Positions 15,968 through 24,675 of a stretch of 64,000 nucleotides of DNA are shown in pieces. The stretch is from Actinomycetota bacterium. GTDB taxonomy: Bacteria; Actinomycetota; Actinomycetes; Streptosporangiales; Streptosporangiaceae. The stretch is taken from positions 78,810 to 142,809 of the forward strand of contig PMSU01000098.1 in assembly GCA_003168255.1 (NCBI GenBank). The letters run 5' to 3'. The translations under genes were made by a program, and so were the position numbers. Every line of letters begins with the position of its first letter. The first letter of the stretch is position 1. The notes below the pieces were generated by a model. That model was not told where the DNA came from and did not search any database. It was given only the letters and a program-made list of their open reading frames with translations.

Positions 15968-17776
15968 ATGGCTGACAGATTCCCCAGCCCGTTCGAGATG
16001 GGCACCCCGGCCGGCGCCGAGGGCTGGCAGGATCTCTACGCATACTCCTCGATCTTCAGCGAAGACCGGCGCGAGTACGAAGACTCCATGTTCTGGTTCC
16101 AGGACGGCGTGCACACTCCGGAGGTCGTTCCGCCGTGGGACGCGACGATCCTGGAGTATGCCCTGATCGCCCTGTCGCAGTACAACACGCGGCACTACGT
16201 CATCCCGCCTGCCCGCGGCGTCGACGTCCGGATCCTGAACGGCTACATGTACCTGTCACCCGTCGGGGTGAGCGATCCGGCCGAGATCGAGTCCCGGGTG
16301 CCCGAGTTCATGGAGCGGGCGGGCTACTACTTCCAGAACTGGGACAAGCTCTACGCCGCCTGGCTGCCGAAGGTCCGCGCCCTGATCGACGAGCTCGAGG
16401 CGGTGTCGTTCGAGCCGCTGCCGAATCGCGAGGATATGGCGGTTATCACCGAAGGCCGGGGAGTGGGCAGCGGGTTCGAACTGGTTGCCTCCTATAACCG
16501 CCTGCTCGAGCTCGTCCTGAAGCTGTGGAACTACCACTTCGAGTTCCTCAACCTCGGTTACGCCGCCTACCTGGACTTCTTCGGCTTCTGCAAGGGGCTC
16601 TTCCCCAATATCCCTGACCAGGCCATCGCGAAGATGGTCGCCGGAGTCCACGTAGACCTGTTCCAGCCCGACGACGAGCTCAAGAAGCTCGCGGTGCTCG
16701 CTATCCGGCTCGGCGTCGATGAGCAGGTCGAGCACGGCACCGTTGATGAAGTCCTGGCCCGGCTCGACGCCAATCATGATGGGCGCACCTGGGTCACGGC
16801 CTGGGAGGAAGCCAAGCAGCCGTGGTTCAACTTCTCGGCCGGCAGCGGTTTCTACCACTCCGACAAGGTCTGGCTGGAGAACCTCGAGATACCGCTCGGG
16901 TTCATCCGCAACTACATCGCCAAGGCGCGGCGCGGCGAGTCGCTCGAGCGGCCGATGGCCGCCGTCAGCACCGAGCGCGACCGCATCGTGGCCGAGTACA
17001 CCGAGCTGATCGGCAACGACGAGGATCGCGGCACCTTCGAGGCGAAGCTCGGCCTGGCCCGCACGGTCTTCCCCTACGTCGAGAACCACAACTTCTACGT
17101 CGAGCACTGGGGTCACTCGATCATCTGGCGCAAGATGCGCGACCTCGGCGGGCTGTTCGTCAAGGAAGGCTTCTTCGCCGACGCCGACGACATCTTCCTG
17201 CTCCAGCGCAATGAGGTGCCAGCCGCGATCTTCGACATGTACCACAGCTGGGCCGTCGGCATACCGGCCCGCGGGCCCGCCTACTGGCCCAAGGAGATCG
17301 ACCGCCGCAAGGGCATCCTGGATGTGCTGCGCGGCTGGTCCGCGCCGCCTGCGCTGGGTAAGCCGCCCGAGGTGATCACCGAGCCTTTCACCATCATGCT
17401 GTGGGGCATCACCTCCGACAGCGTCGAGCAGTGGCTCGGCGGCGCGCAGGAAGACGGCGGCCTGACCGGGTTCGCCGCCTCGCCCGGCATCGCCGAAGGC
17501 CCGGCCCGGGTGATCTTCTCGGCCGACGGCATCTCGGAGCTACGCGACGGCGAGATCCTGGTCGCCCCGCTGACCGCGCCGTCGTGGGCACCGGTCTTCG
17601 GCAAGATCGCCGCGACCGTCACCGACGTCGGCGGCATCATGAGCCACGCCGCGATCGTCTGCCGGGAGTACGGCCTGCCCGCCGTCACCGGCACCGCCTT
17701 CGGCACCAAGACCGTCAAGACCGGGCAGCGGCTGCGGGTGGACGGCAATACCGGCAAGGTCACGGTGCTCGACTAA
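15968..17776 (+). CDS. PEP-utilising mobile-domain subunit (phenylphosphate synthase alpha-like)
   Basis: A 602-residue protein. Residues about 1-480 form a large helical region without a common name. The C-terminal about 90 residues are the PEP-utiliser mobile domain, with the phospho-accepting His560 in DVGGIMSHAAIVCREYGLPA. In phenylphosphate synthase the equivalent subunit passes phosphate from this His to phenol. Length and domain order agree with that enzyme and with aryl-phosphate synthases of aerobic actinobacteria. The PEP-binding barrel of true PEP synthase is absent. The start has an AGGAAGG ribosome site. It follows the ATP-binding subunit in the same direction. The third, CBS-type subunit known from Thauera is not here. 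Confidence 0.85.
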   Translation: MADRFPSPFEMGTPAGAEGWQDLYAYSSIFSEDRREYEDSMFWFQDGVHTPEVVPPWDATILEYALIALSQYNTRHYVIPPARGVDVRILNGYMYLSPVGVSDPAEIESRVPEFMERAGYYFQNWDKLYAAWLPKVRALIDELEAVSFEPLPNREDMAVITEGRGVGSGFELVASYNRLLELVLKLWNYHFEFLNLGYAAYLDFFGFCKGLFPNIPDQAIAKMVAGVHVDLFQPDDELKKLAVLAIRLGVDEQVEHGTVDEVLARLDANHDGRTWVTAWEEAKQPWFNFSAGSGFYHSDKVWLENLEIPLGFIRNYIAKARRGESLERPMAAVSTERDRIVAEYTELIGNDEDRGTFEAKLGLARTVFPYVENHNFYVEHWGHSIIWRKMRDLGGLFVKEGFFADADDIFLLQRNEVPAAIFDMYHSWAVGIPARGPAYWPKEIDRRKGILDVLRGWSAPPALGKPPEVITEPFTIMLWGITSDSVEQWLGGAQEDGGLTGFAASPGIAEGPARVIFSADGISELRDGEILVAPLTAPSWAPVFGKIAATVTDVGGIMSHAAIVCREYGLPAVTGTAFGTKTVKTGQRLRVDGNTGKVTVLD

Positions 17777-17832
17777 AAGATCTTTTTAGCCGAACGGAGC
17801 ACAGCAATCGAACACGTAAGGGAGACCAGCGC

Positions 17833-19083
17833 ATGTTGACCGCCGAGCAGAACGACGAGTTGACCGATATCGCTCCCGGCACGCCCATGGGTGAGCTACT
17901 GCGCCGTTACTGGTATCCCGTCGCGTTCACCAGGGAGCTCGATGAGTTCCCGGTTAAGAAGTCCCGGCTGCTTGGCGAGGACTGGGCGGTTTACCGGACC
18001 GCCTCGGGCCGGTACGGGATCGTGCCGGAGGCGTGCCCGCACCGGCGTGCCTCGCTCGCCTACGGCGTCGTCGAAGCGGACGGCATTCGCTGCGCGTACC
18101 ACGGCTGGCTGTTCGGGCTGGACGGTACCTGCCTCGAGCAGCCCGCCGAGCGCGAGGAGACCAACTTCCGTGACCGGGTGCGGGCCAAGGCCGGCCAGGC
18201 CCAGGAGATGGGCGGGCTGGTCTGGGCGTACGTCGGCCCGCTGCCGGCTCCTGAGCTGCCCCGCTTCGACGTCTTCGTGATGGACGGCGTCCGCGACATC
18301 GGGTGGGCGGATCTGGACTGCAACTTCGTCCAGATCATGGAGAACGCAGTCGACCCTCACCACGTGGAGTTCCTGCACGGCCGTTACTTTCAGTTCATGG
18401 CCCGTCAGCAGGGTTACGAGGCCCCAGCGTCGTTCGGCAAAAAGCATGTAAAGGTCGGCTTCGACGCGTTCGAGTGGGGAATCATCAAGCGGCGCGTTGT
18501 CGAGGGTGCCAGCGAGGAGGACGACGACTGGAAGGTCGGCCACCCGCTGGTCTTCCCCTACAACATGCGGGTTGGCGGGGCGAACATCGAGCAGATGCAG
18601 ATCCGCGTCCCGGTCGACCGGACCACGACGCGGTTCATGCTCTACAGCGTGCACGCCCCAGAAGGGATCGACTATCCCGAGCAGCTCCAGGTTCCGGACT
18701 ACAAGATCCCGGTCTATCTGGAGAACGGCCGGCACCGCACGGACTATGTCGAGGGCCAGGACATCATGGCGTGGGTGACGCAGGGCCAGATCACCGACCG
18801 GACAGCCGAGCATCTCGGCAGGTCCGACGTCGGCGTGACGATGCTGCGGCGGCTGTTCAAGTCCGAGATGACCAAGGTCGCGGCCGGCCAGGATCCGCTG
18901 GGCGTGTACCGCGACCACCGCGACCGCATTGACCTGCCGTGCGAGAAGAACAAGTTCGACGCCGGTCCCACCTTCGCCATCGACTTCATCGAGAAGGCCT
19001 CGACGAAGTTCAGCCCGCAGGCTGACGCGCTGAAGAAACTGCACATCGAGGCCTGGGAGAACAGAAAGCAAGCCGCCTCGTGA
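17833..19083 (+). CDS. Rieske non-heme iron oxygenase, phthalate-dioxygenase type
   Basis: A 416-residue Rieske oxygenase. The Rieske centre ligands are Cys68, His70, Cys87 and His90 (CPHRRASL and CAYHGWLF). The mononuclear iron motif is E170-N-x-x-D174-x-x-H177-x4-H182 (ENAVDPHHVEFLH). A downstream block TQGQITDRTAEHLGRSD is characteristic of the phthalate/vanillate/LigX group, which works as an alpha-only oxygenase with a separate reductase. It directly follows the phenylphosphate-synthase-like pair, so its substrate may be an aryl phosphate. No matching reductase is in the window; the ferredoxin at 30750-31127 could be its partner. Confidence 0.93.
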   Translation: MLTAEQNDELTDIAPGTPMGELLRRYWYPVAFTRELDEFPVKKSRLLGEDWAVYRTASGRYGIVPEACPHRRASLAYGVVEADGIRCAYHGWLFGLDGTCLEQPAEREETNFRDRVRAKAGQAQEMGGLVWAYVGPLPAPELPRFDVFVMDGVRDIGWADLDCNFVQIMENAVDPHHVEFLHGRYFQFMARQQGYEAPASFGKKHVKVGFDAFEWGIIKRRVVEGASEEDDDWKVGHPLVFPYNMRVGGANIEQMQIRVPVDRTTTRFMLYSVHAPEGIDYPEQLQVPDYKIPVYLENGRHRTDYVEGQDIMAWVTQGQITDRTAEHLGRSDVGVTMLRRLFKSEMTKVAAGQDPLGVYRDHRDRIDLPCEKNKFDAGPTFAIDFIEKASTKFSPQADALKKLHIEAWENRKQAAS

Positions 19084-19367
19084 CAACCCCCGATAACGCG
19101 GGGCGGCTGGCCGACATCGCGACCGGGTTCGGCGTGGACCTGGCCCGCGGCTGGTTCCCGCTAGACGCGCAGCGGCACCGCGAGGACGCGCCGCGCTATT
19201 GCCCAGCCTGCGCCGCCCCCTTCGCGATCGGTGACGGCGGACATGGGCTGGCCACCGAGTACTGGGTGGCCAGCGACCGTGTTTTCGCCTGCTTCTGCGG
19301 TGCCTGCGGCTGGTCCGGTGACATCGTCCTCGCCGCCCGCGTGCTGGGCCACGAGGCGGAGCACTGA
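19080..19367 (+). CDS. Small zinc-ribbon-like protein coupled to the Rieske oxygenase
   Basis: A 95-residue protein of unknown family. It has two cysteine pairs, YCPACAAPF and FACFCGACGW, spaced like a zinc ribbon. The GTG start overlaps the oxygenase stop by four bases, so translation is coupled and a joint function is likely. It has no membrane segment or signal. It could be an accessory or assembly factor of the oxygenase, or an electron-transfer scaffold; nothing in the sequence decides this. Confidence 0.75.
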   Translation: MTTPDNAGRLADIATGFGVDLARGWFPLDAQRHREDAPRYCPACAAPFAIGDGGHGLATEYWVASDRVFACFCGACGWSGDIVLAARVLGHEAEH

Positions 19368-19488
19368 ACGCAACACCTTAGCCGCGCAGATATTCGTGCC
19401 TGGCCCCGCCATGTCGTCCGAGCGAGGCGGCTTGGCGCCTGGCGATACGCTGCCGGTGCCCAGGTGCAGACGAAAGGACGAACGCCCG

Positions 19489-20061
19489 ATGGCCGAGATC
19501 CTCTTGTTCCACCACTCGCTCGGACTGACGCGGGGCGTTGTGGCCTTCGCCGGCAAGCTGCGTGCGGCCGGACATTCGGTGCACACCCCCGATTACTACG
19601 ACGGCCGCACCTTCGACAGCATCGAGGCGGGGGTCGCGTACGCCGATGAACTCGGCTCCGACGAGATCAGGGAGCGGGCCAGGCGGATCGCCGACGGACT
19701 CGGGGATGCGCTGGTCTACGCCGGGTTCTCGCTCGGCGTCGAGCTGGCGCAGATGCTGGCCCAGACCCGGCCGGGAGCCCGCGGGATGCTGATGTTCGAC
19801 GGGTGCATACAGCCGCAGGAGTTCGGAACACCCTGGCCCTCCGGCGTACCGGTGCAGATCCACGGGATGGAGAATGACCCTTACTTCGTCGGCTATGAGC
19901 TCGACGCGGCCCGGGAACTCGTCACCTCAGCGCAGGACGCCGAGCTGTTCCTCTACCCGGGCGACCGGCACCTGTTCGCCGACAGCTCCCTGCCGTGGTA
20001 CGACGCCGACGCTGCGGCCCTGCTGACCGAGCGAGTGCTCGGCTTCCTCACTGACCGATGA
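19489..20061 (+). CDS. Dienelactone-hydrolase-family alpha/beta hydrolase
   Basis: A 190-residue alpha/beta hydrolase of the dienelactone hydrolase family. The nucleophile elbow is GFSLGVE with Ser81, where true dienelactone hydrolases have Cys; the catalytic His lies in YPGDRHLFAD near the C-terminus. It begins MAEILLFHHSLGLT after an AAAGGACGAACG ribosome site. The gene follows the oxygenase pair with a 121-base gap. The substrate is probably a ring-cleavage product or ester, but the Ser for Cys swap makes classic dienelactone hydrolysis unsure. Confidence 0.87.
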   Translation: MAEILLFHHSLGLTRGVVAFAGKLRAAGHSVHTPDYYDGRTFDSIEAGVAYADELGSDEIRERARRIADGLGDALVYAGFSLGVELAQMLAQTRPGARGMLMFDGCIQPQEFGTPWPSGVPVQIHGMENDPYFVGYELDAARELVTSAQDAELFLYPGDRHLFADSSLPWYDADAAALLTERVLGFLTDR

Positions 20062-20541
20062 AGACCACCGCGCCCGGCTCGGCAATTCACCCAACCTCGT
20101 CACATAACGCGGATAATCCGCCGCCACATACCGGCCTTCGCGGTGGCCGCTCAGACCTTGTACCCGCGGCGGGCCGGGATTCTGTCGCATCAGGCGGGGG
20201 AGCGTTGAAGAATACGCCGGTCTGCGCGTCGTTGCCCGTCCGGCCCAGCGAGCCCACCGTGACGCAGGCCAAGACGGTCACGCCGAGGATTGCATAGACA
20301 GGGGAGAAGGATGCCGCTCGTGAGCGCGATCCCGCTGAACCGACATGGAAAAGAGCATGTCGCCGTCCCCAATGCCGAAGTCCGCGTCGTCGGTCTCATG
20401 GAGAGCGCGCGAAACCTCTGCCCCGTCCCAGGCGGCTGCGTGGATCCCCGGGAACTCACCAAGGATCTTCTGTCAGGACGGAGCCGAGATAAGAAACGAC
20501 CCCCGCTTGCGCAGGGGCCGTCGGGCCATAGGCGCGAGCCC
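20062..20541. other. Spacer without recognised genes
   Basis: These 480 bases show no supported coding region on either strand. Open frames here are shadows or lack ribosome sites. It separates the rightward oxygenase operon from a frameshifted NYN-domain gene and may mark an old junction. Confidence 0.45.
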
Positions 20542-21154
20542 ATGGCGGGGTACGCAGCCGCCTATATCGATGGCTTCGACCTCTACTTCGGCATCCGCGA
20601 GAAGGGCCGACGCTACCTCTGGCTCGACCTCGAAGGTCTCGTTCAGAGCCTGCTCAAGCCGCACCAGCAGCTCGTCGCCGTTCGCTACTTCACCGCTCGC
20701 GTTCGCAACGACCCTCCCGCTGAGCAACGCTCAGCAGACGTACCTAAACGCTCTAGCTGCCCACAGCAGCATGCTGGACATCAGACGAGGCCGCTTCCAG
20801 CAAAAGTCCAAGACCTGCCACTCGTGCCGCTCCTCATGGTATGAGTACGAGGAGAAGGAAAGCGATGTCTCGCTTTCGGTCTCTCTGCTCGAAGATGGCG
20901 TCAACGAGCTCTTCGACACGGCATTGATCGTCTCTGCTGACAGCGACATGTCACCCGCGATACGCGCGCTCAGACGCCTCGTGCCAGGGGTGAGAGTTAT
21001 AGCCGCACTACCGCCCAACAGGAGATCGTTCGGGCTCACGGCAGCCTGTGACGCAGCCATCCCGATCGGGATGGCTAAGGTGCGTCAATCGCAGCTGCCG
21101 AACACCGTCAAGGCCGGTTCGCATGCCCTCCTCCGCCCGTCTCATTGGACCTAG
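20542..21154 (+). pseudogene. NYN-domain (PIN-like RNase) protein, frameshifted
   Basis: Two frames together give one NYN-domain protein. The first, from ATG 20542, reads MAGYAAAYIDGFDLYFGIRE with the catalytic-type Asp, and runs to about 20720. The second resumes at SNAQQTYLNALAAHSSM and carries KTCHSCRSSWYEYEEKESD, then TALIVSADSDMSPAIRAL, the distal acidic cluster. A single-base shift in a C-rich run near 20715-20725 separates them. Such proteins are putative RNases. It is either a pseudogene or a sequencing error. It is unrelated in function to the flanking catabolic genes. Confidence 0.8.
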
Positions 21155-21216
21155 CCGCAACCCAGGCCGATACTGGGCCGAGGCGGCGCACTGAGCTGAG
21201 GCGCAGCACCGTGATC

Positions 21217-22644
21217 TCAGACCTGCATCACCACGGCCTGGGGCTCGGTGAAGAACTCGCGGCTGAAAGTGCCGCCCTCGCGGCCGATGCCGGAGTCGCC
21301 GACGCCGCCGAACGGCGCTCGCAGATCCCTGATGAAGAAGCAGTTCACCCAGACGGTCCCGGCCCTTAGTGCGGCCGGTACCCGGTGTGCGCGGGACAGG
21401 CTCTCGGTGAAGACCATCGCGTTCAGGCCGTACCGCGTGCTGTTCGCCATCTCGACCGCGTCCTGCTCGGTGTCGAAGGGGTGCACGGTCACGATCGGCC
21501 CGAACACTTCCTCGCAGACCACGCGGGAGTCAAGCGGAGCGTCGAGGACGACGGTGGGCCGGACCACCCAGCCGTCACCGAGCCCACCGGTGGCCATCGT
21601 GCCGACGCCGGCCTGCACTTCCTCGAAGTAGCCGCGCACCTTCTTGTAGTGCTCCTCCGAAGCGAGCGGGCCAAGCTGGGTGGCCGGGTCCTTCGGGTCG
21701 CCGACGACCAGGCCGGCCGCGGCGGCGGTGAATCGGCGCACGAACTCGGCGTAGATGCCGCGCTGGACGAACAGCCGTGAGCCGGCCAGGCACACCTGCC
21801 CGGCGTTGGTGAAGATCGCCTTGATCGACCAGTCGACCGCGTTGTCCAGGTCCGCGTCGTCGAAAACGAGGTTGGCGCCCTTGCCGCCGAGTTCCAGGCT
21901 GACCGGCACCAGGTTGGCCGACGCCGCTCGGGCGATCGCCCGGCCGGTGCCGGACTCCCCGGTGAACGTGATCCGGTCCACGCCGGGATGCTCGGTCAGC
22001 GCCGACCCCGCCGACCCGGGCCCGTAGCCGTGCAGCACGTTGAGCACGCCGGGCGGCAGCCCTGCCTCAAGGGCGAGCCGCCCCAGCAGCGCCGCGGATG
22101 CGGGGGTGTCCTCGGCCGGCTTGAGTATCACCGTGTTCCCCCAGGCCAGCGCCGGGGCTACCTTCCACGATTCGAGCATGAGCGGGAAATTCCACGGCGC
22201 GATCGCCGCGACCACGCCGGCCGGCGGGAACAAGGTATAGGCGTGGTGCCCGGTGTCCATCGGCAGTGTCTCGCCGGCGCTGAGCCGGGCGTGGTCGGCG
22301 AAGAACCGGAAGTTCTGCGCGGTGCGCGGGACGTCCTTGGTGCGGGCATCGGTGATCGGCTTGCCCATGTCGCGGGTGTCGGCCATGGCGAGCTCGTCGC
22401 CGTGCTGCTCGATCAGGTCCGCGAGCCGGTGCAGCAGCGCGCCCCGCTTGGCGAACCCCAGCCGCGGCCACGGGCCGGTGTCGAACGCCGCGCGCGCCGC
22501 GGTGACGGCACGGTCGGCGTCCTGCGCCCCGCCGAGTGCCACCTCGGCATAGGGCGCCTGCGTCCACGGGTCGACGGTGGTGAAGCGAGCGCCAGAGACA
22601 GACTCGACTTCCTGCCCGTCGATCACGTGCGGGATCAGGTCCAT
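21217..22644 (-). CDS. dmpC: 2-hydroxymuconic semialdehyde dehydrogenase-type aldehyde dehydrogenase
   Basis: A 475-residue NAD-dependent aldehyde dehydrogenase. The catalytic Glu lies in SLELGGKGANLVF and the nucleophile Cys in NAGQVCLAGSR; PWNFPLM and EEVFGPIV are also present. It would oxidise the ring-cleavage product 2-hydroxymuconic semialdehyde to 2-hydroxymuconate. The ATG at 22644 follows GAAAGGATCGGTC. It is the last gene of the leftward block dioxygenase-dioxygenase-phosphatase-acylating dehydrogenase-aldolase-dehydrogenase. Assignment to this substrate rests on context with the extradiol enzymes. Confidence 0.92.
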   Translation of the reverse strand: MDLIPHVIDGQEVESVSGARFTTVDPWTQAPYAEVALGGAQDADRAVTAARAAFDTGPWPRLGFAKRGALLHRLADLIEQHGDELAMADTRDMGKPITDARTKDVPRTAQNFRFFADHARLSAGETLPMDTGHHAYTLFPPAGVVAAIAPWNFPLMLESWKVAPALAWGNTVILKPAEDTPASAALLGRLALEAGLPPGVLNVLHGYGPGSAGSALTEHPGVDRITFTGESGTGRAIARAASANLVPVSLELGGKGANLVFDDADLDNAVDWSIKAIFTNAGQVCLAGSRLFVQRGIYAEFVRRFTAAAAGLVVGDPKDPATQLGPLASEEHYKKVRGYFEEVQAGVGTMATGGLGDGWVVRPTVVLDAPLDSRVVCEEVFGPIVTVHPFDTEQDAVEMANSTRYGLNAMVFTESLSRAHRVPAALRAGTVWVNCFFIRDLRAPFGGVGDSGIGREGGTFSREFFTEPQAVVMQV

Positions 22645-22685
22645 GACCGATCCTTTCCGGCCGGTGTCATCGTCAGTGTGCCGCG

Positions 22686-23732
22686 TCAGCGCGCGCCGGT
22701 GGCGGCGAGGTCTCGCTCCTGGGCCATTTGCAGGGCGATGTCGATCAGCATGTCCTCCTGGCCGCCCACGTAGCCGAGCTCGCCCGCCTTCTGCAGGATC
22801 TTGTGGGCCGGCACCTGGTAGCGCTCGGCCGCGTGTTCCGCGTGCAGCAGGAACGACGAGTAGACGCCCGCCCATCCCTGCACGATCGCCGTGCGATCCG
22901 CCTTGGGCCAGCGCGGCAGGTACGGACGGACGACTTCCTCGGCAGCGTCCAGCACGCCGCCGACATCCACTCCGGTTTCGACGCCGAGATGGTTGAAGGT
23001 CGCGGCGAGCACCTCGGTCGGTGAGTTGCCCGCGCCGGCGCCGAGAGCGCACAGCGAGCCGTCGATCTGCCGGGCGCCGGTCTGGAATGCGAGCACCGAG
23101 TTGGCCACGCCGAGCGACAGGTTCTGATGTCCGTGGAAGCCGACCTGCGCATCCTCGCCGACTTCGGCGACCAGGGCGGCGATGCGCAGGCGCGCCTCGT
23201 CCAGGACGAGCGCGCCGGCCGAGTCCACCGCGTAGACGCAGTCAGCCCCCGCATCGACCATGATGCGCGCCTGCCTGGCGAGTTCGTCCGGCGTGGTGCG
23301 GTGCGACATCATCAGGAAGCCGACGGTCTCCATGCCGAGGGAGCGGGCGATGCCGAAGTGCTGGACGGAGACGTCCGCCTCCGTGCAGTGCGTCGCGATG
23401 CGGGCGATCGCGGCTCCGTTCTCCCGGGCAGCGCGCAGGTCATCCATCGTGCCGATGCCGGGGACGAGCAGGATCGCGATCCTGGCCCGTTTCGCCTCTT
23501 CCGCTGCCGCCGCGATGAGCTGCATCTCGTCGACACGGGAGAAACCGTAGTTGAACGAGGACCCGCCGACCCCGTCGCCGTGCGAGACCTCGATCACCTC
23601 GACGCCGGACGAGTCGAGCGCGTGCACGGTGGCGCGGACCTGCTCCTCGGTGAACTGGTGCGACATCGCGTGGCTGCCGTCGCGCAGGGTGGTATCGGTG
23701 ATGCGCACGGCTCGCTGGGTTCCGCCGGTCAT
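22686..23732 (-). CDS. dmpG: 4-hydroxy-2-oxovalerate aldolase
   Basis: A 348-residue DRE-TIM metallolyase. It starts [19 protein letters not shown], with the TLRDG motif; the metal His pair is in [15 protein letters not shown], and the C-terminal domain ends in a [13 protein letters not shown] segment. It splits 4-hydroxy-2-oxovalerate into pyruvate and acetaldehyde and channels the aldehyde to the acylating dehydrogenase made by the upstream gene. The two genes overlap by four bases, in keeping with the known bifunctional complex. Confidence 0.96.
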   Translation of the reverse strand: MTGGTQRAVRITDTTLRDGSHAMSHQFTEEQVRATVHALDSSGVEVIEVSHGDGVGGSSFNYGFSRVDEMQLIAAAAEEAKRARIAILLVPGIGTMDDLRAARENGAAIARIATHCTEADVSVQHFGIARSLGMETVGFLMMSHRTTPDELARQARIMVDAGADCVYAVDSAGALVLDEARLRIAALVAEVGEDAQVGFHGHQNLSLGVANSVLAFQTGARQIDGSLCALGAGAGNSPTEVLAATFNHLGVETGVDVGGVLDAAEEVVRPYLPRWPKADRTAIVQGWAGVYSSFLLHAEHAAERYQVPAHKILQKAGELGYVGGQEDMLIDIALQMAQERDLAATGAR

Positions 23733-24631
23733 GCCGTCACCGCCTGGCTCAGCTTGGTGGCCACGAGCTCGCCGACCCGAGCCGCGGCCGCGGTCATGAT
23801 GTCGAGGTTGCCGGCGTACTGCGGCAGGTAGTCTCCGGCACCCCGTACCTCGAGGAACACCGAGACCCGGCCATTGCCGTTCCACTGCTCGCGCGGCTCG
23901 TCGAACTGCGGCGCCGCCCGGAGCTGGTAGCCCGGCACGTACTGCTGTACCTCGGCGACACGCAGGCGCACGGACTCGGTGATGAGGTCATGATCCGCGT
24001 CGGGCGGGATGGCGCAGAAGACGGTGTCGCGCATGATCATCGGTGGTTCCACCGGGTTCAGGACGATGATCGCCTTGCCTTTGGGAGTGCCGCCGAGTTC
24101 GCGGACGGCGCGGCTGGTGGTGTGCGTGAACTCGTCGATGTTGGCCCGCGTTCCGGGTCCGGCGGACTTGGCTGCGACCGACGCCACGATCTCGGCGTAC
24201 GCCACGTCGACCACGCGGGAGACAGCATGCACGATCGGCACGGTGGCCTGGGCGCCGCAGCTGATCATGTTGATGTTCGGCGCGTCTACGTGTTCGTGGA
24301 AGTTGACCGGCGGGCAGACGAGCGGCCCGACGGCGGCGGGGGTGAGGTCGATCGCGACGATGCCGGCGTCGGCGAGCCGCGGGGCGGCGGCCCGGTGCGC
24401 CTTGGCCGATGTCGCGTCGAAGACGATGTCCGGCAGCGGATCTTGTTCCAGCAGCCAGTCGAGTCCGTCGGCGGATGCGGCGATCCCGAGGTCACGGGCC
24501 CGGCGGAGCCCATCGGACTCGACGACGCCGACCACGTATCCGACCTCGATGACGTCGCTGCGGCGCAGCTTGGCCAGCAGATCTGTGCCGATGTTGCCCG
24601 GACCGATGATCGCCGCGAGTACCTTGCTCAT
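23729..24631 (-). CDS. dmpF: Acetaldehyde dehydrogenase (acylating)
   Basis: A 300-residue acylating acetaldehyde dehydrogenase. The Rossmann motif is [14 protein letters not shown] and the catalytic Cys lies in [19 protein letters not shown]. It converts the acetaldehyde from the aldolase to acetyl-CoA, completing meta-cleavage. The ATG at 24631 sits at the conserved family N-terminus ([12 protein letters not shown]). It overlaps the aldolase gene (ATGA), so the channelled complex is co-made. Confidence 0.96.
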   Translation of the reverse strand: MSKVLAAIIGPGNIGTDLLAKLRRSDVIEVGYVVGVVESDGLRRARDLGIAASADGLDWLLEQDPLPDIVFDATSAKAHRAAAPRLADAGIVAIDLTPAAVGPLVCPPVNFHEHVDAPNINMISCGAQATVPIVHAVSRVVDVAYAEIVASVAAKSAGPGTRANIDEFTHTTSRAVRELGGTPKGKAIIVLNPVEPPMIMRDTVFCAIPPDADHDLITESVRLRVAEVQQYVPGYQLRAAPQFDEPREQWNGNGRVSVFLEVRGAGDYLPQYAGNLDIMTAAAARVGELVATKLSQAVTA

Positions 24632-24675
24632 GCGCTTGCCTCCATCGGTGTCGGCCCGCCGCTGGCCGGTCGGTA

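Noticed and set aside
15968..17776. Calling the pair 14823-17776 a PEP synthase or pyruvate phosphate dikinase
   Set aside because: The PEP/pyruvate-binding barrel is missing and the split differs from those enzymes; a phenylphosphate-synthase-like role fits better.
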